Origin: Aeromicrobium endophyticum
GTDB lineage: Bacteria > Actinomycetota > Actinomycetes > Propionibacteriales > Nocardioidaceae
Length of the DNA: 64,000 nt
Assembly (NCBI RefSeq): GCF_003586285.1
Contig: NZ_QUBR01000001.1
Coordinates: 2,065,382-2,129,381 of the forward strand
Direction: 5' to 3'
This document shows, piece by piece, positions 12,436 through 20,812 of this stretch; position 1 is the first letter of the stretch, and each line of letters begins with the position of its first letter. The notes below the pieces were generated by a model. The model worked only from the letters and a program-made list of their open reading frames with translations, was not told where the DNA came from and ran no database searches. The position numbers and the translations under genes were made by a program.

Positions 12436-13175
12436 TCCCGCTCGACCTCACCTGGACCGCCTTCCACGGGCTGCAGGGGGGCCTGGTGGTGGCCTGGCTG
12501 CTGGAGGAGGCCGCCGCCGCAGCCGAGCCGCTCGGGCACGTGCCGATGACGATCTCGGCGCACTTCCTCCGTGCGGTCGATCCGGCGCCCGCCGACGTCG
12601 CGGTCGAGGTCGTCCGCGGCGGCCGTCGCACCAGCAGCCTGACCGTCGGGCTGCGGCAGGACGGGGCGCTGCGCGCGCACGGCATCGTGGCGGGTGCGCC
12701 GGCCGGGGCCGCGACGGCGTGGGACGACCCCGTCGACCTGTCCGGGCTGCCTGCGCCCCGGGACGTGCCGGAGTTCGTGCCGCCGCGGGTGTTCGTGCCG
12801 TTCGGACAGCACCTCGAGATCCGTCCGGTCGGTGGCGTGCTGCCGGGAGCCGGCGGGCCCGAGCCGGTCTACGAGGCCTGGATCCGGCTGCGCGACCCGG
12901 GTGTCGCCACCGAGCTCGGAGGGCGCGGCTGCGCCGCGGTGCTGCTCGACGCGATGCCGCCGGGCCTGTTCGGGCTGTGGACCGAGGTGCGGCCGGTCCC
13001 GACCGTCGAGCTGAGCGCACACCTCGCGCCGGCTCTCGACGCGCCCAGTGACTGGTGGCACGTCACGCACCGCACCACGTGGGCCGGCGACGGGGCGTGC
13101 GTCGACGAGACCGAGCTGCGACGGCCCGATGGGCGCCTGGCCGCCCAGGCCCGCCAGCTCCGCCTCGTGCTGTAG
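12432..13175 (+). CDS. Thioesterase-family double-hotdog protein
   Basis: 247 residues whose layout (FHGLQGGLVVAWLLEEA, then MTISAHFLRAVDPAPADVAVEVVRGGRRTSSLTV, then a second half with AAVLLDAMPPGLFGLW and VELSAHLAP) matches the two-hotdog acyl-CoA thioesterase (4HBT_3/TesB-like) fold. Substrate unknown. Its ATG overlaps the exporter stop (ATGA), implying co-translation, so it may hydrolyse an acyl thioester of the exported compound or class (inference). Confidence 0.75.
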   Translation: MIPLDLTWTAFHGLQGGLVVAWLLEEAAAAAEPLGHVPMTISAHFLRAVDPAPADVAVEVVRGGRRTSSLTVGLRQDGALRAHGIVAGAPAGAATAWDDPVDLSGLPAPRDVPEFVPPRVFVPFGQHLEIRPVGGVLPGAGGPEPVYEAWIRLRDPGVATELGGRGCAAVLLDAMPPGLFGLWTEVRPVPTVELSAHLAPALDAPSDWWHVTHRTTWAGDGACVDETELRRPDGRLAAQARQLRLVL

Positions 13176-13187
13176 GCGAGCCGTCGT

Positions 13188-14471
13188 TCAGGACGCGGGC
13201 CGGGTGATGCGGTAGCGGACGAACGACGGCACGGCGAGCGAGGCGACCACCACGCCGACCACCACGAGCACGCCACCGCCGGCCGCCGCCGCGGCCGTCC
13301 CGACGGCGGCGGCCGTCGCACCGTGCAGGGTGTCGGCGATGCGGGGACCGCCGGCCACCACGACGATGAACACGCCCTGCAGCCGTCCGCGCATGGCATC
13401 GTCGGCGGCCGCCTGCAGCATGCTGGTGCGGAACGCCGCGGACGCCATGTCGGCCGCGCCGCCGATCACCAGCATCGCCAGGGCGACCACGAGCATGGGC
13501 GTGGCCCAGTGGTCGGCGAGGGCCACGGCGACGCCGAATCCGGCCATCGCCATGCCCCATATGGCGATGCAGACGACGACGGCCCGTCCCTGCCGCTCGA
13601 TGCGCGACACCCATCCGCTGAAGACGCCTCCGATGACCGAGCCGGCGGGGATCGCGGCGAACAGCAGGGCGAACACCAGGCCGCCCTCGTCCGGCCCGTC
13701 GAACGACAGGTGCGCGATCTCGGGGAACAGGGCCCGCGGCATGCCGAAGACCATCGCGATCAGGTCGACCACGAACGACATCAGCAGCACCGGCTGCGTG
13801 CGCAGGTAGACGAAGCCGTCGATGACGGCCCGGATGCCGGGGGTGGCGGTCACGGCGTCCAGCACCGGCAGCGGTGGCAGCCTGAGCACCGCGCCGAGTG
13901 TCGCGAACAACGAGATGGTGTCGAGCGCGTAGAGCCAGGTGTAGCCCGTGATGGGGATCAGGATGCCCGCGACGAGCGGACCGGCGATCGCGCCCGCCAT
14001 CGTGACGGTCATGCTCAGCGAGTTGGCCGCGGGCAGCAGCTCGGGCTCGACGAGCTTGGGGATGATCGCGGACCGGGTCGGCTGGTTGACGCCGAAGAAT
14101 GCCTGCTGCAGCGCGAACAGGCACAGCAGCAGCCAGACGTTCGTGCTGCCGGCCGCAGCCTGCACCCAGAACAGGCCGCTCGTCACGATCAGCCCGGTCG
14201 TCGTGATGAGCAGCAGCGTGCGGCGGTCGAACACGTCGGCCAGGGCGCCGCCGTAGAGGCCGAAGACGATCAGCGGCACGAGACCGAACACGCCCGTGAG
14301 GCCCACGTAGCCCGACGAGCCGGTGTCGGCGTAGATCTGGGCCGGCACCGCCACGACCGTCAGCTGGGCGCCGATGACGGTGATGATGTTCGCGGTCCAG
14401 AGGCGGCGGTAGTGAGGGTTGCGGAGGGGCCTCGTGTCGGCCAGGAGGTGGGAGATCGAGAACCGCGGCAC
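13188..14471 (-). CDS. MFS transporter, EntS/DHA3-like
   Basis: 427 residues, about 12 membrane helices. N-terminal RNPHYRRLWTANIITVIGAQLTVVAVPAQIY and GLYGGALADVFDRRTLLLIT (motif A) are typical of the MFS_3 / enterobactin-exporter-like group. A conserved basic FGVNQPTRSAIIPKLV loop follows helix 4. Convergent with the thioesterase, 12 bp apart. Substrate unknown; this group includes siderophore and macrolide exporters. No iron-box-like site was seen upstream. Confidence 0.85.
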   Translation of the reverse strand: MPRFSISHLLADTRPLRNPHYRRLWTANIITVIGAQLTVVAVPAQIYADTGSSGYVGLTGVFGLVPLIVFGLYGGALADVFDRRTLLLITTTGLIVTSGLFWVQAAAGSTNVWLLLCLFALQQAFFGVNQPTRSAIIPKLVEPELLPAANSLSMTVTMAGAIAGPLVAGILIPITGYTWLYALDTISLFATLGAVLRLPPLPVLDAVTATPGIRAVIDGFVYLRTQPVLLMSFVVDLIAMVFGMPRALFPEIAHLSFDGPDEGGLVFALLFAAIPAGSVIGGVFSGWVSRIERQGRAVVVCIAIWGMAMAGFGVAVALADHWATPMLVVALAMLVIGGAADMASAAFRTSMLQAAADDAMRGRLQGVFIVVVAGGPRIADTLHGATAAAVGTAAAAAGGGVLVVVGVVVASLAVPSFVRYRITRPAS

Positions 14472-14507
14472 GTCAGAGGACGTTACGCCCGCCGGGCGGG
14501 TCGCGCC

Positions 14508-15239
14508 TCAGCGGAAGGTCGTGACGTCGATCTCGATCCAGGTCTGCTCGGCGCGGCCCAGCAGGTCGCCGTTCTCGGTGTAGAGGGCGGTGGAGGCGAA
14601 GAACTTGCGGCCGTCGCGGGCACTGAGCTCGCCCGTCGCGACGAGCGGCTCGCCGGTGCGGGGTGCGCGGAGCACCTCCGCGGTCATGCGTCCGAGCACC
14701 ATGGCCTGGCGGGTGAAGTCGGCGGCCCAGCCACCGGGGCAGTCGAGGGCGGCCCAGGTGGTGGGCACGTCGAGCGTCCCGTCGTGGTCGCCGAAGGCCG
14801 GGTGAGGCGTCCAGGCGCCGGCGGTGCGCCCCTCGGAGAAGGGGCCGGTGAACAGGCGCAGGCCGTCGCCCTCGCCGCGGTCGGTGCCGCAGGTGAAGCA
14901 GCGGTCGAACGGGTGGTGCTCGAAGCCCGGGTAGGCCGACAGGCCCGCCGCGGCCTGCTCGGTCGTCGGCATCGGCGGCACCTTGCGCGCGAACGTGCCG
15001 GGCGTGGCCTCGCCGACCAGTGCGCCTCCTGCCGTCAGCAGGCGGACGAGATCGCCCCCGTGGTGGGAGTCGTGCTCCCAGCTCAGGGGGACGTCGAGCG
15101 GCGGCGGGATGCGCAGCGTCGACGTGACCGGGCCGGAGCCGTCCTGCGTCGTGCCGACCTGCTGCGCGATCAGGCCCGCGACGTAGCCGCCGTTGCCGGA
15201 GTGGTCGGGCCCGTTGAACTGGGCCGGGATCGTCACCAT
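14508..15239 (-). CDS. Hotdog-fold-like hypothetical protein
   Basis: 243 residues starting at ATG giving MVTIPAQFNGPDHSGNGGYVAGL, a beginning typical of single-domain hotdog proteins (substrate-adjacent FNGP...GNGGY). A central CFTCG (about residue 116) and DGLRLFTGP are conserved features I associate with actinobacterial uncharacterised hotdog proteins. C-terminal half has VPTTWAALDCPGGWA. Function unknown; acyl-thioester chemistry is only an inference. Start sits 11 bp from the photolyase stop on the same strand, so the two are likely co-transcribed. Confidence 0.7.
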   Translation of the reverse strand: MVTIPAQFNGPDHSGNGGYVAGLIAQQVGTTQDGSGPVTSTLRIPPPLDVPLSWEHDSHHGGDLVRLLTAGGALVGEATPGTFARKVPPMPTTEQAAAGLSAYPGFEHHPFDRCFTCGTDRGEGDGLRLFTGPFSEGRTAGAWTPHPAFGDHDGTLDVPTTWAALDCPGGWAADFTRQAMVLGRMTAEVLRAPRTGEPLVATGELSARDGRKFFASTALYTENGDLLGRAEQTWIEIDVTTFR

Positions 15240-15249
15240 GGGCACCAAC

Positions 15250-16611
15250 CTATCGAGCGGACTTGATCGCCTCGTAGCGCCGCAGCGACTCGGCGCGCTC
15301 CTCGGCGTGGTCGACGATCGGTGCCGGGTAGTCGGCCGGCGGCTCGTCCATCTCCCACGGGGTGTGGACGTGCTTGGCCGGGACGTCGGCCAGCTCGGGG
15401 ACCCAGCGCCGCACGTAGCTGCCGTCGGGGTCGAACTTCTTGCCCTGCGACGTCGGGTTGAAGATGCGGAAGTACGGCGATGCGTCGGTGCCGCAGCCGG
15501 CCACCCACTGCCAGCCGTGCTGGTTCGACGGCGGGTCGGCGTCGACGAGCAGGTCGAGGAAGTGGTCGGCGCCGACCGTCCACTCGAGGTGGAGGTCCTT
15601 GACCAGGAAGCTCGCCACGATCATCCGCACGCGGTTGTGCACGAAGCCCTCGGCCAGAAGCTGGCGCATGCCGGCATCGACGATCGGGAACCCGGTGCGT
15701 CCGTCCTTCCACGCCTGGAGGTCGTCGCCCGGCTCGTTGTAGTCCATCGCCTCGAACCGCTTGTCGTAGTAGCCGTCGAGCGTGTCGGGGCGGTGGTGCA
15801 CGACGTCTGCGTAGAACTCGCGGAACGCCAGCTCGCGGGCATAGGCTTCTGCGCCCTTCGTGCCGCGCTCGCCGAGGTCGGCCAGCATCGTGCGCGGGTG
15901 GATGGTGCCCCACTTGAGGTGCACCGACATCCGCGACGTCGCGTCGCGGCCCGGCAGGTCACGCAGGTCGTCGTAGTCGTCGACGTGGTCGAGGTAGGCG
16001 TGCCACTGCCGCCGGGCCGCCTCCTCGCCGAGCGGAGGAAGCGCGACGCCGTCGGGTGGGTCGACGTCCGGGATCTTGGTGGTGCGCACGTCGGCGCGGA
16101 TCCAGGGCACGGACCGCACGCCTGGTGCGGGTGCCCGCCAGCCGTGCTCCTGCCAGGCGCGGTAGAACGGGGTGAAGACGCGGTAGGGGCTGCCGTCGTC
16201 CTTCGTCACGCGCCCCGGGGCCACGGCGTACGACGATCCGGTGCGCACGAAGGCGACGTCGTCGTCGGCCAGCGCCTGCTCGATGCGCTCGTCGCGCTCC
16301 TTCTCGTAGGGGCCGTAGTCGGCGGCCACGTGCACGCTGCCGGCCCCGACGGCGCGCGCCACCCGGGGCACGACCTCCTCGGGCTTGCCCTTCACGACGG
16401 TCAGGCCGCCGACCCGCTCGTCGAGGTCGCGCAGCAGCCGCATCAGGTAGGCCAACCGGGTGCGTCCGTTCGGGCCCCAGTAGTGCTCGTCGAGCACGAA
16501 CATGGGCACGACGCCGTCGGACCCGGCGTCGATCGCCTCTCGCAGGGCGGGGTTGTCGTTGAGCCGGAAGTCGGATCGGAAGCAGAAGACGGAGGTTGGC
16601 ACAGTCCCCAT
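15250..16611 (-). CDS. phr: Deoxyribodipyrimidine photolyase
   Basis: Light-driven repair of cyclobutane pyrimidine dimers using FAD and an antenna chromophore. 453 residues. N-terminal photolyase domain opens VFCFRSDFRLNDNPALREA. FAD domain shows SRMSVHLKWGTIHPRTML, ARELAFREFYADVVHHRP, GFPIVDAGMRQLLAEGFVHNRVRM (the conserved WMHNRVRM-type helix, here FVHNRVRM) and QWVAGCGTDASPYFRIFNP. Start at MGTVPTSVFC; longer in-frame extension overlaps the ideR promoter and is disfavoured. Divergent from ideR with 46 bp between starts. Confidence 0.95.
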   Translation of the reverse strand: MGTVPTSVFCFRSDFRLNDNPALREAIDAGSDGVVPMFVLDEHYWGPNGRTRLAYLMRLLRDLDERVGGLTVVKGKPEEVVPRVARAVGAGSVHVAADYGPYEKERDERIEQALADDDVAFVRTGSSYAVAPGRVTKDDGSPYRVFTPFYRAWQEHGWRAPAPGVRSVPWIRADVRTTKIPDVDPPDGVALPPLGEEAARRQWHAYLDHVDDYDDLRDLPGRDATSRMSVHLKWGTIHPRTMLADLGERGTKGAEAYARELAFREFYADVVHHRPDTLDGYYDKRFEAMDYNEPGDDLQAWKDGRTGFPIVDAGMRQLLAEGFVHNRVRMIVASFLVKDLHLEWTVGADHFLDLLVDADPPSNQHGWQWVAGCGTDASPYFRIFNPTSQGKKFDPDGSYVRRWVPELADVPAKHVHTPWEMDEPPADYPAPIVDHAEERAESLRRYEAIKSAR

Positions 16612-16657
16612 CCTCACGCGTGCACGCGACGTCTGCACGGCGTGGAACAATAGCCAC

Positions 16658-17347
16658 GTGAGCGAGCTGATCGACACCACCGAGATGTACCTCCGCACGG
16701 TCTACGAGCTGGAGGAGGAGGGCATCGTGCCCCTGCGCGCCCGCATCGCCGAGCGCCTCCACCAGAGCGGCCCGACCGTCTCGCAGACCGTCGCCCGCAT
16801 GGAGCGCGACGGGCTGCTGGCGGTCGAGGGCGATCGGCACCTCGAGCTCTCCGAGAAGGGGCGCCAGCTCGCCACGCGCGTCATGCGCAAGCACCGCCTG
16901 GCCGAGCGGCTGCTCATCGACGTCATCGGGCTCGAGATCGAGTACGTCCACGAAGAGGCGTGCCGGTGGGAGCACGTCATGTCCGAGCAGGTCGAGCGTC
17001 GCCTCGTCCAGATCCTCGAGCACCCCACCGAGTCGCCGTACGGCAACCCGATCCCCGGTCTCGCCGAGCTCGGCGAGACGGGCGACGAGGCCGTGTTCCT
17101 GTCGGGCGTCATCGCGATGACCAAGGCGGTGGGCCACTCGGTCGAGCCGGTCCGCCTCGTCGTCCGCCGCATCGCCGAGGAGCTGCAGAAGGACACCGAG
17201 GTCATGTCGGTGCTGCGCCGCGTCGGGGCGCTGCCGGGCAACGACGTGCTGGTCTCGGTGGGCCACGACGGCCTGGTCGTCGCCCGTCAGGGCGAGACTG
17301 CCGAGATCGACTCCGAGGCCGCCGGCCACATCTTCGTCACCGCCTGA
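16658..17347 (+). CDS. ideR: Iron-dependent transcriptional regulator IdeR (DtxR family)
   Basis: 229 residues, the length of IdeR. The N-terminal winged helix (LIDTTEMYLRTVYELEEEG, IAERLHQSGPTVSQTVARMERDGLL) and dimerisation/metal domain (MRKHRLAERLLIDVIGL, EEACRWEHVMSE with the Cys-Glu-His metal ligands) follow IdeR almost residue by residue. GNPIPGLAELGE leads to an SH3-like C-terminal domain. With Fe(II) it represses siderophore uptake and activates iron storage genes. GTG start. A structured repeat follows 18 bp after its stop. Confidence 0.95.
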   Translation: MSELIDTTEMYLRTVYELEEEGIVPLRARIAERLHQSGPTVSQTVARMERDGLLAVEGDRHLELSEKGRQLATRVMRKHRLAERLLIDVIGLEIEYVHEEACRWEHVMSEQVERRLVQILEHPTESPYGNPIPGLAELGETGDEAVFLSGVIAMTKAVGHSVEPVRLVVRRIAEELQKDTEVMSVLRRVGALPGNDVLVSVGHDGLVVARQGETAEIDSEAAGHIFVTA

Positions 17348-17364
17348 GGCGCCCCGTCCCAACC

Positions 17365-17464
17365 GGGATGTCATCACCGATGCGGTGGCTCAGGTACACA
17401 TGTGATGACGTCCCCGGGACGTCATCACATCAGTACCTGAGCCGGAGCAGCTGTGATGACGTCC
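17365..17464. repeat. Structured palindromic repeat A1 (left flank of first AbiEi/DUF559-type island)
   Basis: Four copies of an 11-bp module GTGATGACGTC in alternating orientation: complement at 17367-17377 (one mismatch), forward 17402-17412, complement 17418-17428, forward 17453-17463. The module starts are 35, 16 and 35 bp apart. The two central modules lie in a 57-bp near-perfect inverted repeat (17387-17443) centred on 17415. Related to 18515-18617. It lies between ideR and the convergent gene at 17478, so a terminator function is also possible. Confidence 0.9.
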
Positions 17465-17477
17465 GCGATGGAGATGC

Positions 17478-18422
17478 TCACGCCGCGAGGTCGCGGGTCC
17501 AGCCCGCGGCGACGAGGCCGGCCTCGACCTGGGCGAAGAACTCGTCCTCCGCCGCCCGCAGCCCCAGCAGCGGCAGCCGGAGCACCGTCAGCGACTGCAG
17601 GCTCAGGTCGTTCTGACGCAGGGCGTCGCCGACGATCGACGTGGCCCAGGCATGGTGGATGCCGTCGATCTCCAGCACCAGCCGGAACTGCTCCCACACG
17701 ATGTCGAGGTAGTAGCGACCATTCCTGCCCTCGCGCAACACCTGCCGGTCAGGCATCGGCAGGCCTCTGCGGCGGCAGATGCCGGCGACGTCGAGCTCAC
17801 CGAGCGACTCCGCGCCGCCCAGCAGGTCGAGCGCGACCCGCTCGAGGAAGCGTCGACGCTTGTCGCGTCGGACGTCGAGCAGTGCCGCGGCTACCTGCTC
17901 GGCCGTCGCCAGGCGCTGCTGGACCGTCATCGTCAGGAGCAGCGCTGCCTGCCGATCCGACGCCGCCCACAACCCGGCCCTGACGGCGGCGACGGGTGTG
18001 CGGACGCGGGGGATGCCGGTGCCGGTGAGGTCAGAGGCCTTGAGGCGGCGGGTCTGCCGGACCGACGCGCCTGGCGAGGCCAGGATCTTGGCGCCACGCG
18101 GCACCGACACCCGCACGCGGTCGGCCTCGAAGCCCTTGAGCCCCGCAGCCAGCAGCGAACCGGTGCCGTCGAGCGCCGCCCGCGTGCCGGCCTCGATCAC
18201 GGCGTGCCAGAGGCGAGCTCGCTCGCCGAGTGGGCCGGTGTGAACGCAGATCGTCTGGCGGTGGTGCTGCCGCCAGCGGCCGGCACGCAGCTCGGCGGCG
18301 ATGTCCCAGCGGGTCAGGCCCAGCGCCAGCAGCTGGCGACGTGACGCGACGCCGTCCTGGGCGTCGGCGACGGAGTGCGCGATGGCGGAGCGGCGGAGGC
18401 GAAGCTGGTGAGAGGTGTTCAT
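17478..18422 (-). CDS. AbiEi-type winged-helix protein with C-terminal DUF559/Vsr-like nuclease domain
   Basis: 314 residues from ATG (MNTSHQLRLRRS). Residues about 15-60 resemble the AbiEi antitoxin winged helix (VASRRQLLALGLTRWDIAAELRAGRW, then RQTICVHTGP). The C-terminal third carries a PD-(D/E)XK-like signature: YYLDIVWEQFRLVLEIDGIHH (Asp, then Glu-x-Asp) followed by DALRQNDLSLQSLTVLRLP, as in DUF559/very-short-patch-repair-like endonucleases. No AbiEii-type toxin gene is next to it. It is bracketed by repeats A1 and A2, each about 100 bp, which together with the gene form a compact 1.25-kb unit. Biochemical activity is inferred from motifs only. Confidence 0.8.
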   Translation of the reverse strand: MNTSHQLRLRRSAIAHSVADAQDGVASRRQLLALGLTRWDIAAELRAGRWRQHHRQTICVHTGPLGERARLWHAVIEAGTRAALDGTGSLLAAGLKGFEADRVRVSVPRGAKILASPGASVRQTRRLKASDLTGTGIPRVRTPVAAVRAGLWAASDRQAALLLTMTVQQRLATAEQVAAALLDVRRDKRRRFLERVALDLLGGAESLGELDVAGICRRRGLPMPDRQVLREGRNGRYYLDIVWEQFRLVLEIDGIHHAWATSIVGDALRQNDLSLQSLTVLRLPLLGLRAAEDEFFAQVEAGLVAAGWTRDLAA

Positions 18423-18514
18423 GCAGGGAACATGGCGACGTCCGCACCGCCGACGCGATGTGACGTGCCGTCCTGGGGACATTGCCTCGCGCTCGCCGAC
18501 CCTGTGGACCTAGC

Positions 18515-18617
18515 GGGGACGTCATCACCGATGCGGTAGCCCGGGTACTGATGTGATGACGTCCCCGTGACGTCATCACATCAGTACCTGAGGCGCACCA
18601 TCGGTGATGACGTCCCC
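18515..18617. repeat. Structured palindromic repeat A2 (right flank of first AbiEi/DUF559-type island)
   Basis: Same architecture as A1: modules GACGTCATCAC at 18518-18528, GTGATGACGTC at 18553-18563, GACGTCATCAC at 18569-18579, GTGATGACGTC at 18604-18614, so the spacing is again 35, 16, 35. Here both layers are perfect: outer arms of 19 bp (18515-18533 with 18599-18617) and inner arms of 20 bp (18544-18563 with 18569-18588). It lies between the DUF1295 gene stop and the AbiEi/DUF559-type gene start. Confidence 0.92.
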
Positions 18618-18630
18618 AGCGGGGGTGCGG

Positions 18631-19440
18631 CTACTTCTTCGGGGGGAGGGGGACGAAGTAGCTGGTGCGGCGGACGTAGTCGTCCCAGCCCGGCTTCTTG
18701 CGCTGGCTCTTCTCGTTGAGCTTGGCGCCCGTGACGTTGACCAGCGAGTACGTCATGATCGCCGGGCCGATCAGCGCGACGAGGCCGGGCCACGAGCCCG
18801 CGGCGACGAGGCCGAGGCCCCACCAGACCGTCGCGTCGCCGAAGTAGTTGGGGTGGCGCGTCAGGCTCCAGAGCCCGGTGTCCATGATCTTGCCCTTGTT
18901 GGCGGGATCGCTCTTGTACTTCTTGAGCTGCGCGTCGCCGACGGTCTCGAAGAACAGGCCGACGGCCCACACCGCGACACCGACGATCGTCAGTGGCACC
19001 GAGAGGCGCTCGTTGTTGGGCCCCACCATCAGCGGCGCCGAGACGACGAACATCGCGACCCCTTGGGGCAGGAACACCCGGGTGATCGCGGTCTGGGCGA
19101 ACGAGCGGCCCGCCTTCTCGCCCTGCTCGAGCAGATCGGCGTAGCGCGGGTCCTCGCCCTGGCCGTGGTTGCGTCCGCCGATGTGCCAGGCCAGGCGCAG
19201 GCCCCACGCGGCGACCATCACCAGGACGATCCAGCGCTGCGCCTGCCCGCCGTCGCCGCCGAGCGAGACGACGGCCGAGACCGCCGCGACGACGACGAAC
19301 CCGAGGCCCCACAGGGTGTCGACGATCGACAGCAGCGAGTTCTTGAGCGCATAGGCCAGGCCGAGCCCCATGAACACCAGCAGGCCCGCGAGGCCGGCAC
19401 CGAGGGTGACGACGGTCTGCGAGAGGTCGTTGGGGATCAT
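18631..19440 (-). CDS. DUF1295 membrane protein (steroid 5-alpha-reductase-like)
   Basis: 269 residues, about six to seven membrane helices. C-terminal DUF1295 signature: LWSLTRHPNYFGDATVWWGLGLVAAGSW and a final KSQRKKPGWDDYVRRTSYFVPLPPKK. Family members resemble methyltransferase/ reductase enzymes of the ICMT/5-alpha-reductase superfamily and are often encoded beside cyclopropane synthases. Its ATG overlaps the stop of the cyclopropane-synthase gene (ATGA), so it is coupled to it and probably acts on the same membrane lipids; the reaction itself is not established. Confidence 0.85.
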   Translation of the reverse strand: MIPNDLSQTVVTLGAGLAGLLVFMGLGLAYALKNSLLSIVDTLWGLGFVVVAAVSAVVSLGGDGGQAQRWIVLVMVAAWGLRLAWHIGGRNHGQGEDPRYADLLEQGEKAGRSFAQTAITRVFLPQGVAMFVVSAPLMVGPNNERLSVPLTIVGVAVWAVGLFFETVGDAQLKKYKSDPANKGKIMDTGLWSLTRHPNYFGDATVWWGLGLVAAGSWPGLVALIGPAIMTYSLVNVTGAKLNEKSQRKKPGWDDYVRRTSYFVPLPPKK

Positions 19441-20744
19441 GCCAGCCACGCCATCGGCGAGGTCGGCATGCCGCTGACGCCGCGGGGGCTGGGCTTGACC
19501 GACAGGATCTGGTCGACGCCCATGCGGTTCTCCTCGAACGCCAGCGCGCCGCCGACCAGGTAGAGCCGCCACACGCGGGCGTTCTCCTCGCCGATCAGCT
19601 TGACCGCGACGTCCCAGTTGTCCTCGAGCTTCTGGGCCCAGCCCGCGACGGTCTGCGGGTAGTGCTCGCGCATGGCCTGCACGTCGCGGATCTCGAGACC
19701 CGATGCGGCGATGAGCCCGATGGTCTTGGCGAGGGGCTTCATGTGCATGTCGGGCGCGATGTAGGTCTCGATGAACGGTCCGCCGCCGGGGCTGTCGCCG
19801 GGTGCGTCGTTGCTGCGCGACATCTGCTGGATCAGCGCGCGGCCACCGGGCTTGAGGTAGCGGTAGATCGAGTCGACGAAGACGACGTACTCGGCGTCGC
19901 CCACGTGCTCGCCCATCTCGATGGACGCGATCGCGTCGATCTCGCCGTCGCGCACGCCCGATGCCTCGAGGTCGCGGAAGTGGCGCAGGCTGACGTCGAC
20001 GCGGTCGGCCAGGCCGCGCTCGGCCGCCTTGCCCAGGACGTAGTCGCGCTGCTCGACCGACAGGGTGACGCCCGTGACGTGGACGCCGTAGTGCTCGGCG
20101 GCGAACAGGGTCAGGGAGCCCCAGCCGGACCCGATGTCGACCATCTTCATGCCGGGCCGCAGACCGAGCTTCTTGCAGATCAGGTGCAGCTTGGCGGTCT
20201 GCGCCTGCTCGAGGGTCATGTCGGGCGTGACGTGGAAACCGCTCGAGTAGGCCATGTTGGGGTCGAGGATCAGCTCGTAGAAGTCGTTCGACAGGTCGTA
20301 GTGGTGCGAGATCGCGGCCTGGTCGCGCTCCTTGCTGTGCAGCTCGCCCGTGAGGTTGGACTCGGCCGCGGGGGCCGGCGGACGTCGGCCGATCGCGCCG
20401 AGCCGCACGGCCAGTGCCGCGGCCCGGACGATCTGCCGGGGGCCGATCTGCGGACGTCCCGCGCGCTCGTCGGCCAGGCGGGCGTCGCGGACGGCGTCCC
20501 ACATGGCCCGCAGGCCGTCGCCGAGATCGCCCTCGACGTCGAGGTCGCCCTGCACGTAGGCGCGGGCCACCCCGAGCTCGCCGGGTTTCCAGATGACGTG
20601 GCGCAGCGCGCGCTTGTCGCGGATCACGACGACGGGAGCACCGGGCACACCGGCCTCGCTGCCGTCCCAGGCCCGCAGGCGGATGGGCAGGGTGAGGCCG
20701 AGCGTGTCCTCGGCCAGCGACAGGAGGGAGGATGCAATGTTCAC
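19437..20744 (-). CDS. Cyclopropane-fatty-acyl-phospholipid synthase family methyltransferase
   Basis: 435 residues. The N-terminal about 120 residues form the CFA-synthase lipid-binding extension (VVVIRDKRALRHVIWKPGELGVARAYVQGDLDVEGD). The SAM-dependent domain shows AISHHYDLSNDFYELILDPNMAYSSG, QAQTAKLHLICKKLGLRPGMKMVDIGSGWGSL (SAM loop, about residue 205) and IASIEMGEHVGDAEY. It transfers a methyl(ene) from SAM to an unsaturated acyl chain of phospholipid. Start ATG at 20744. Heads a two-gene operon with the DUF1295 gene. Confidence 0.9.
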   Translation of the reverse strand: MNIASSLLSLAEDTLGLTLPIRLRAWDGSEAGVPGAPVVVIRDKRALRHVIWKPGELGVARAYVQGDLDVEGDLGDGLRAMWDAVRDARLADERAGRPQIGPRQIVRAAALAVRLGAIGRRPPAPAAESNLTGELHSKERDQAAISHHYDLSNDFYELILDPNMAYSSGFHVTPDMTLEQAQTAKLHLICKKLGLRPGMKMVDIGSGWGSLTLFAAEHYGVHVTGVTLSVEQRDYVLGKAAERGLADRVDVSLRHFRDLEASGVRDGEIDAIASIEMGEHVGDAEYVVFVDSIYRYLKPGGRALIQQMSRSNDAPGDSPGGGPFIETYIAPDMHMKPLAKTIGLIAASGLEIRDVQAMREHYPQTVAGWAQKLEDNWDVAVKLIGEENARVWRLYLVGGALAFEENRMGVDQILSVKPSPRGVSGMPTSPMAWLA

Positions 20745-20812
20745 GGGCCCAAGTCAACCCGTCCCGCCGGGGTTGCGCCATCTGAGTTACGGCGATGCGG
20801 CAGACTGACACC

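Noticed and set aside
17478..18422. Antitoxin of a type IV toxin-antitoxin (AbiE) pair
   Set aside because: No AbiEii-type nucleotidyltransferase toxin is encoded on either side, and the C-terminal domain is nuclease-like, so a classical AbiE system is not supported.
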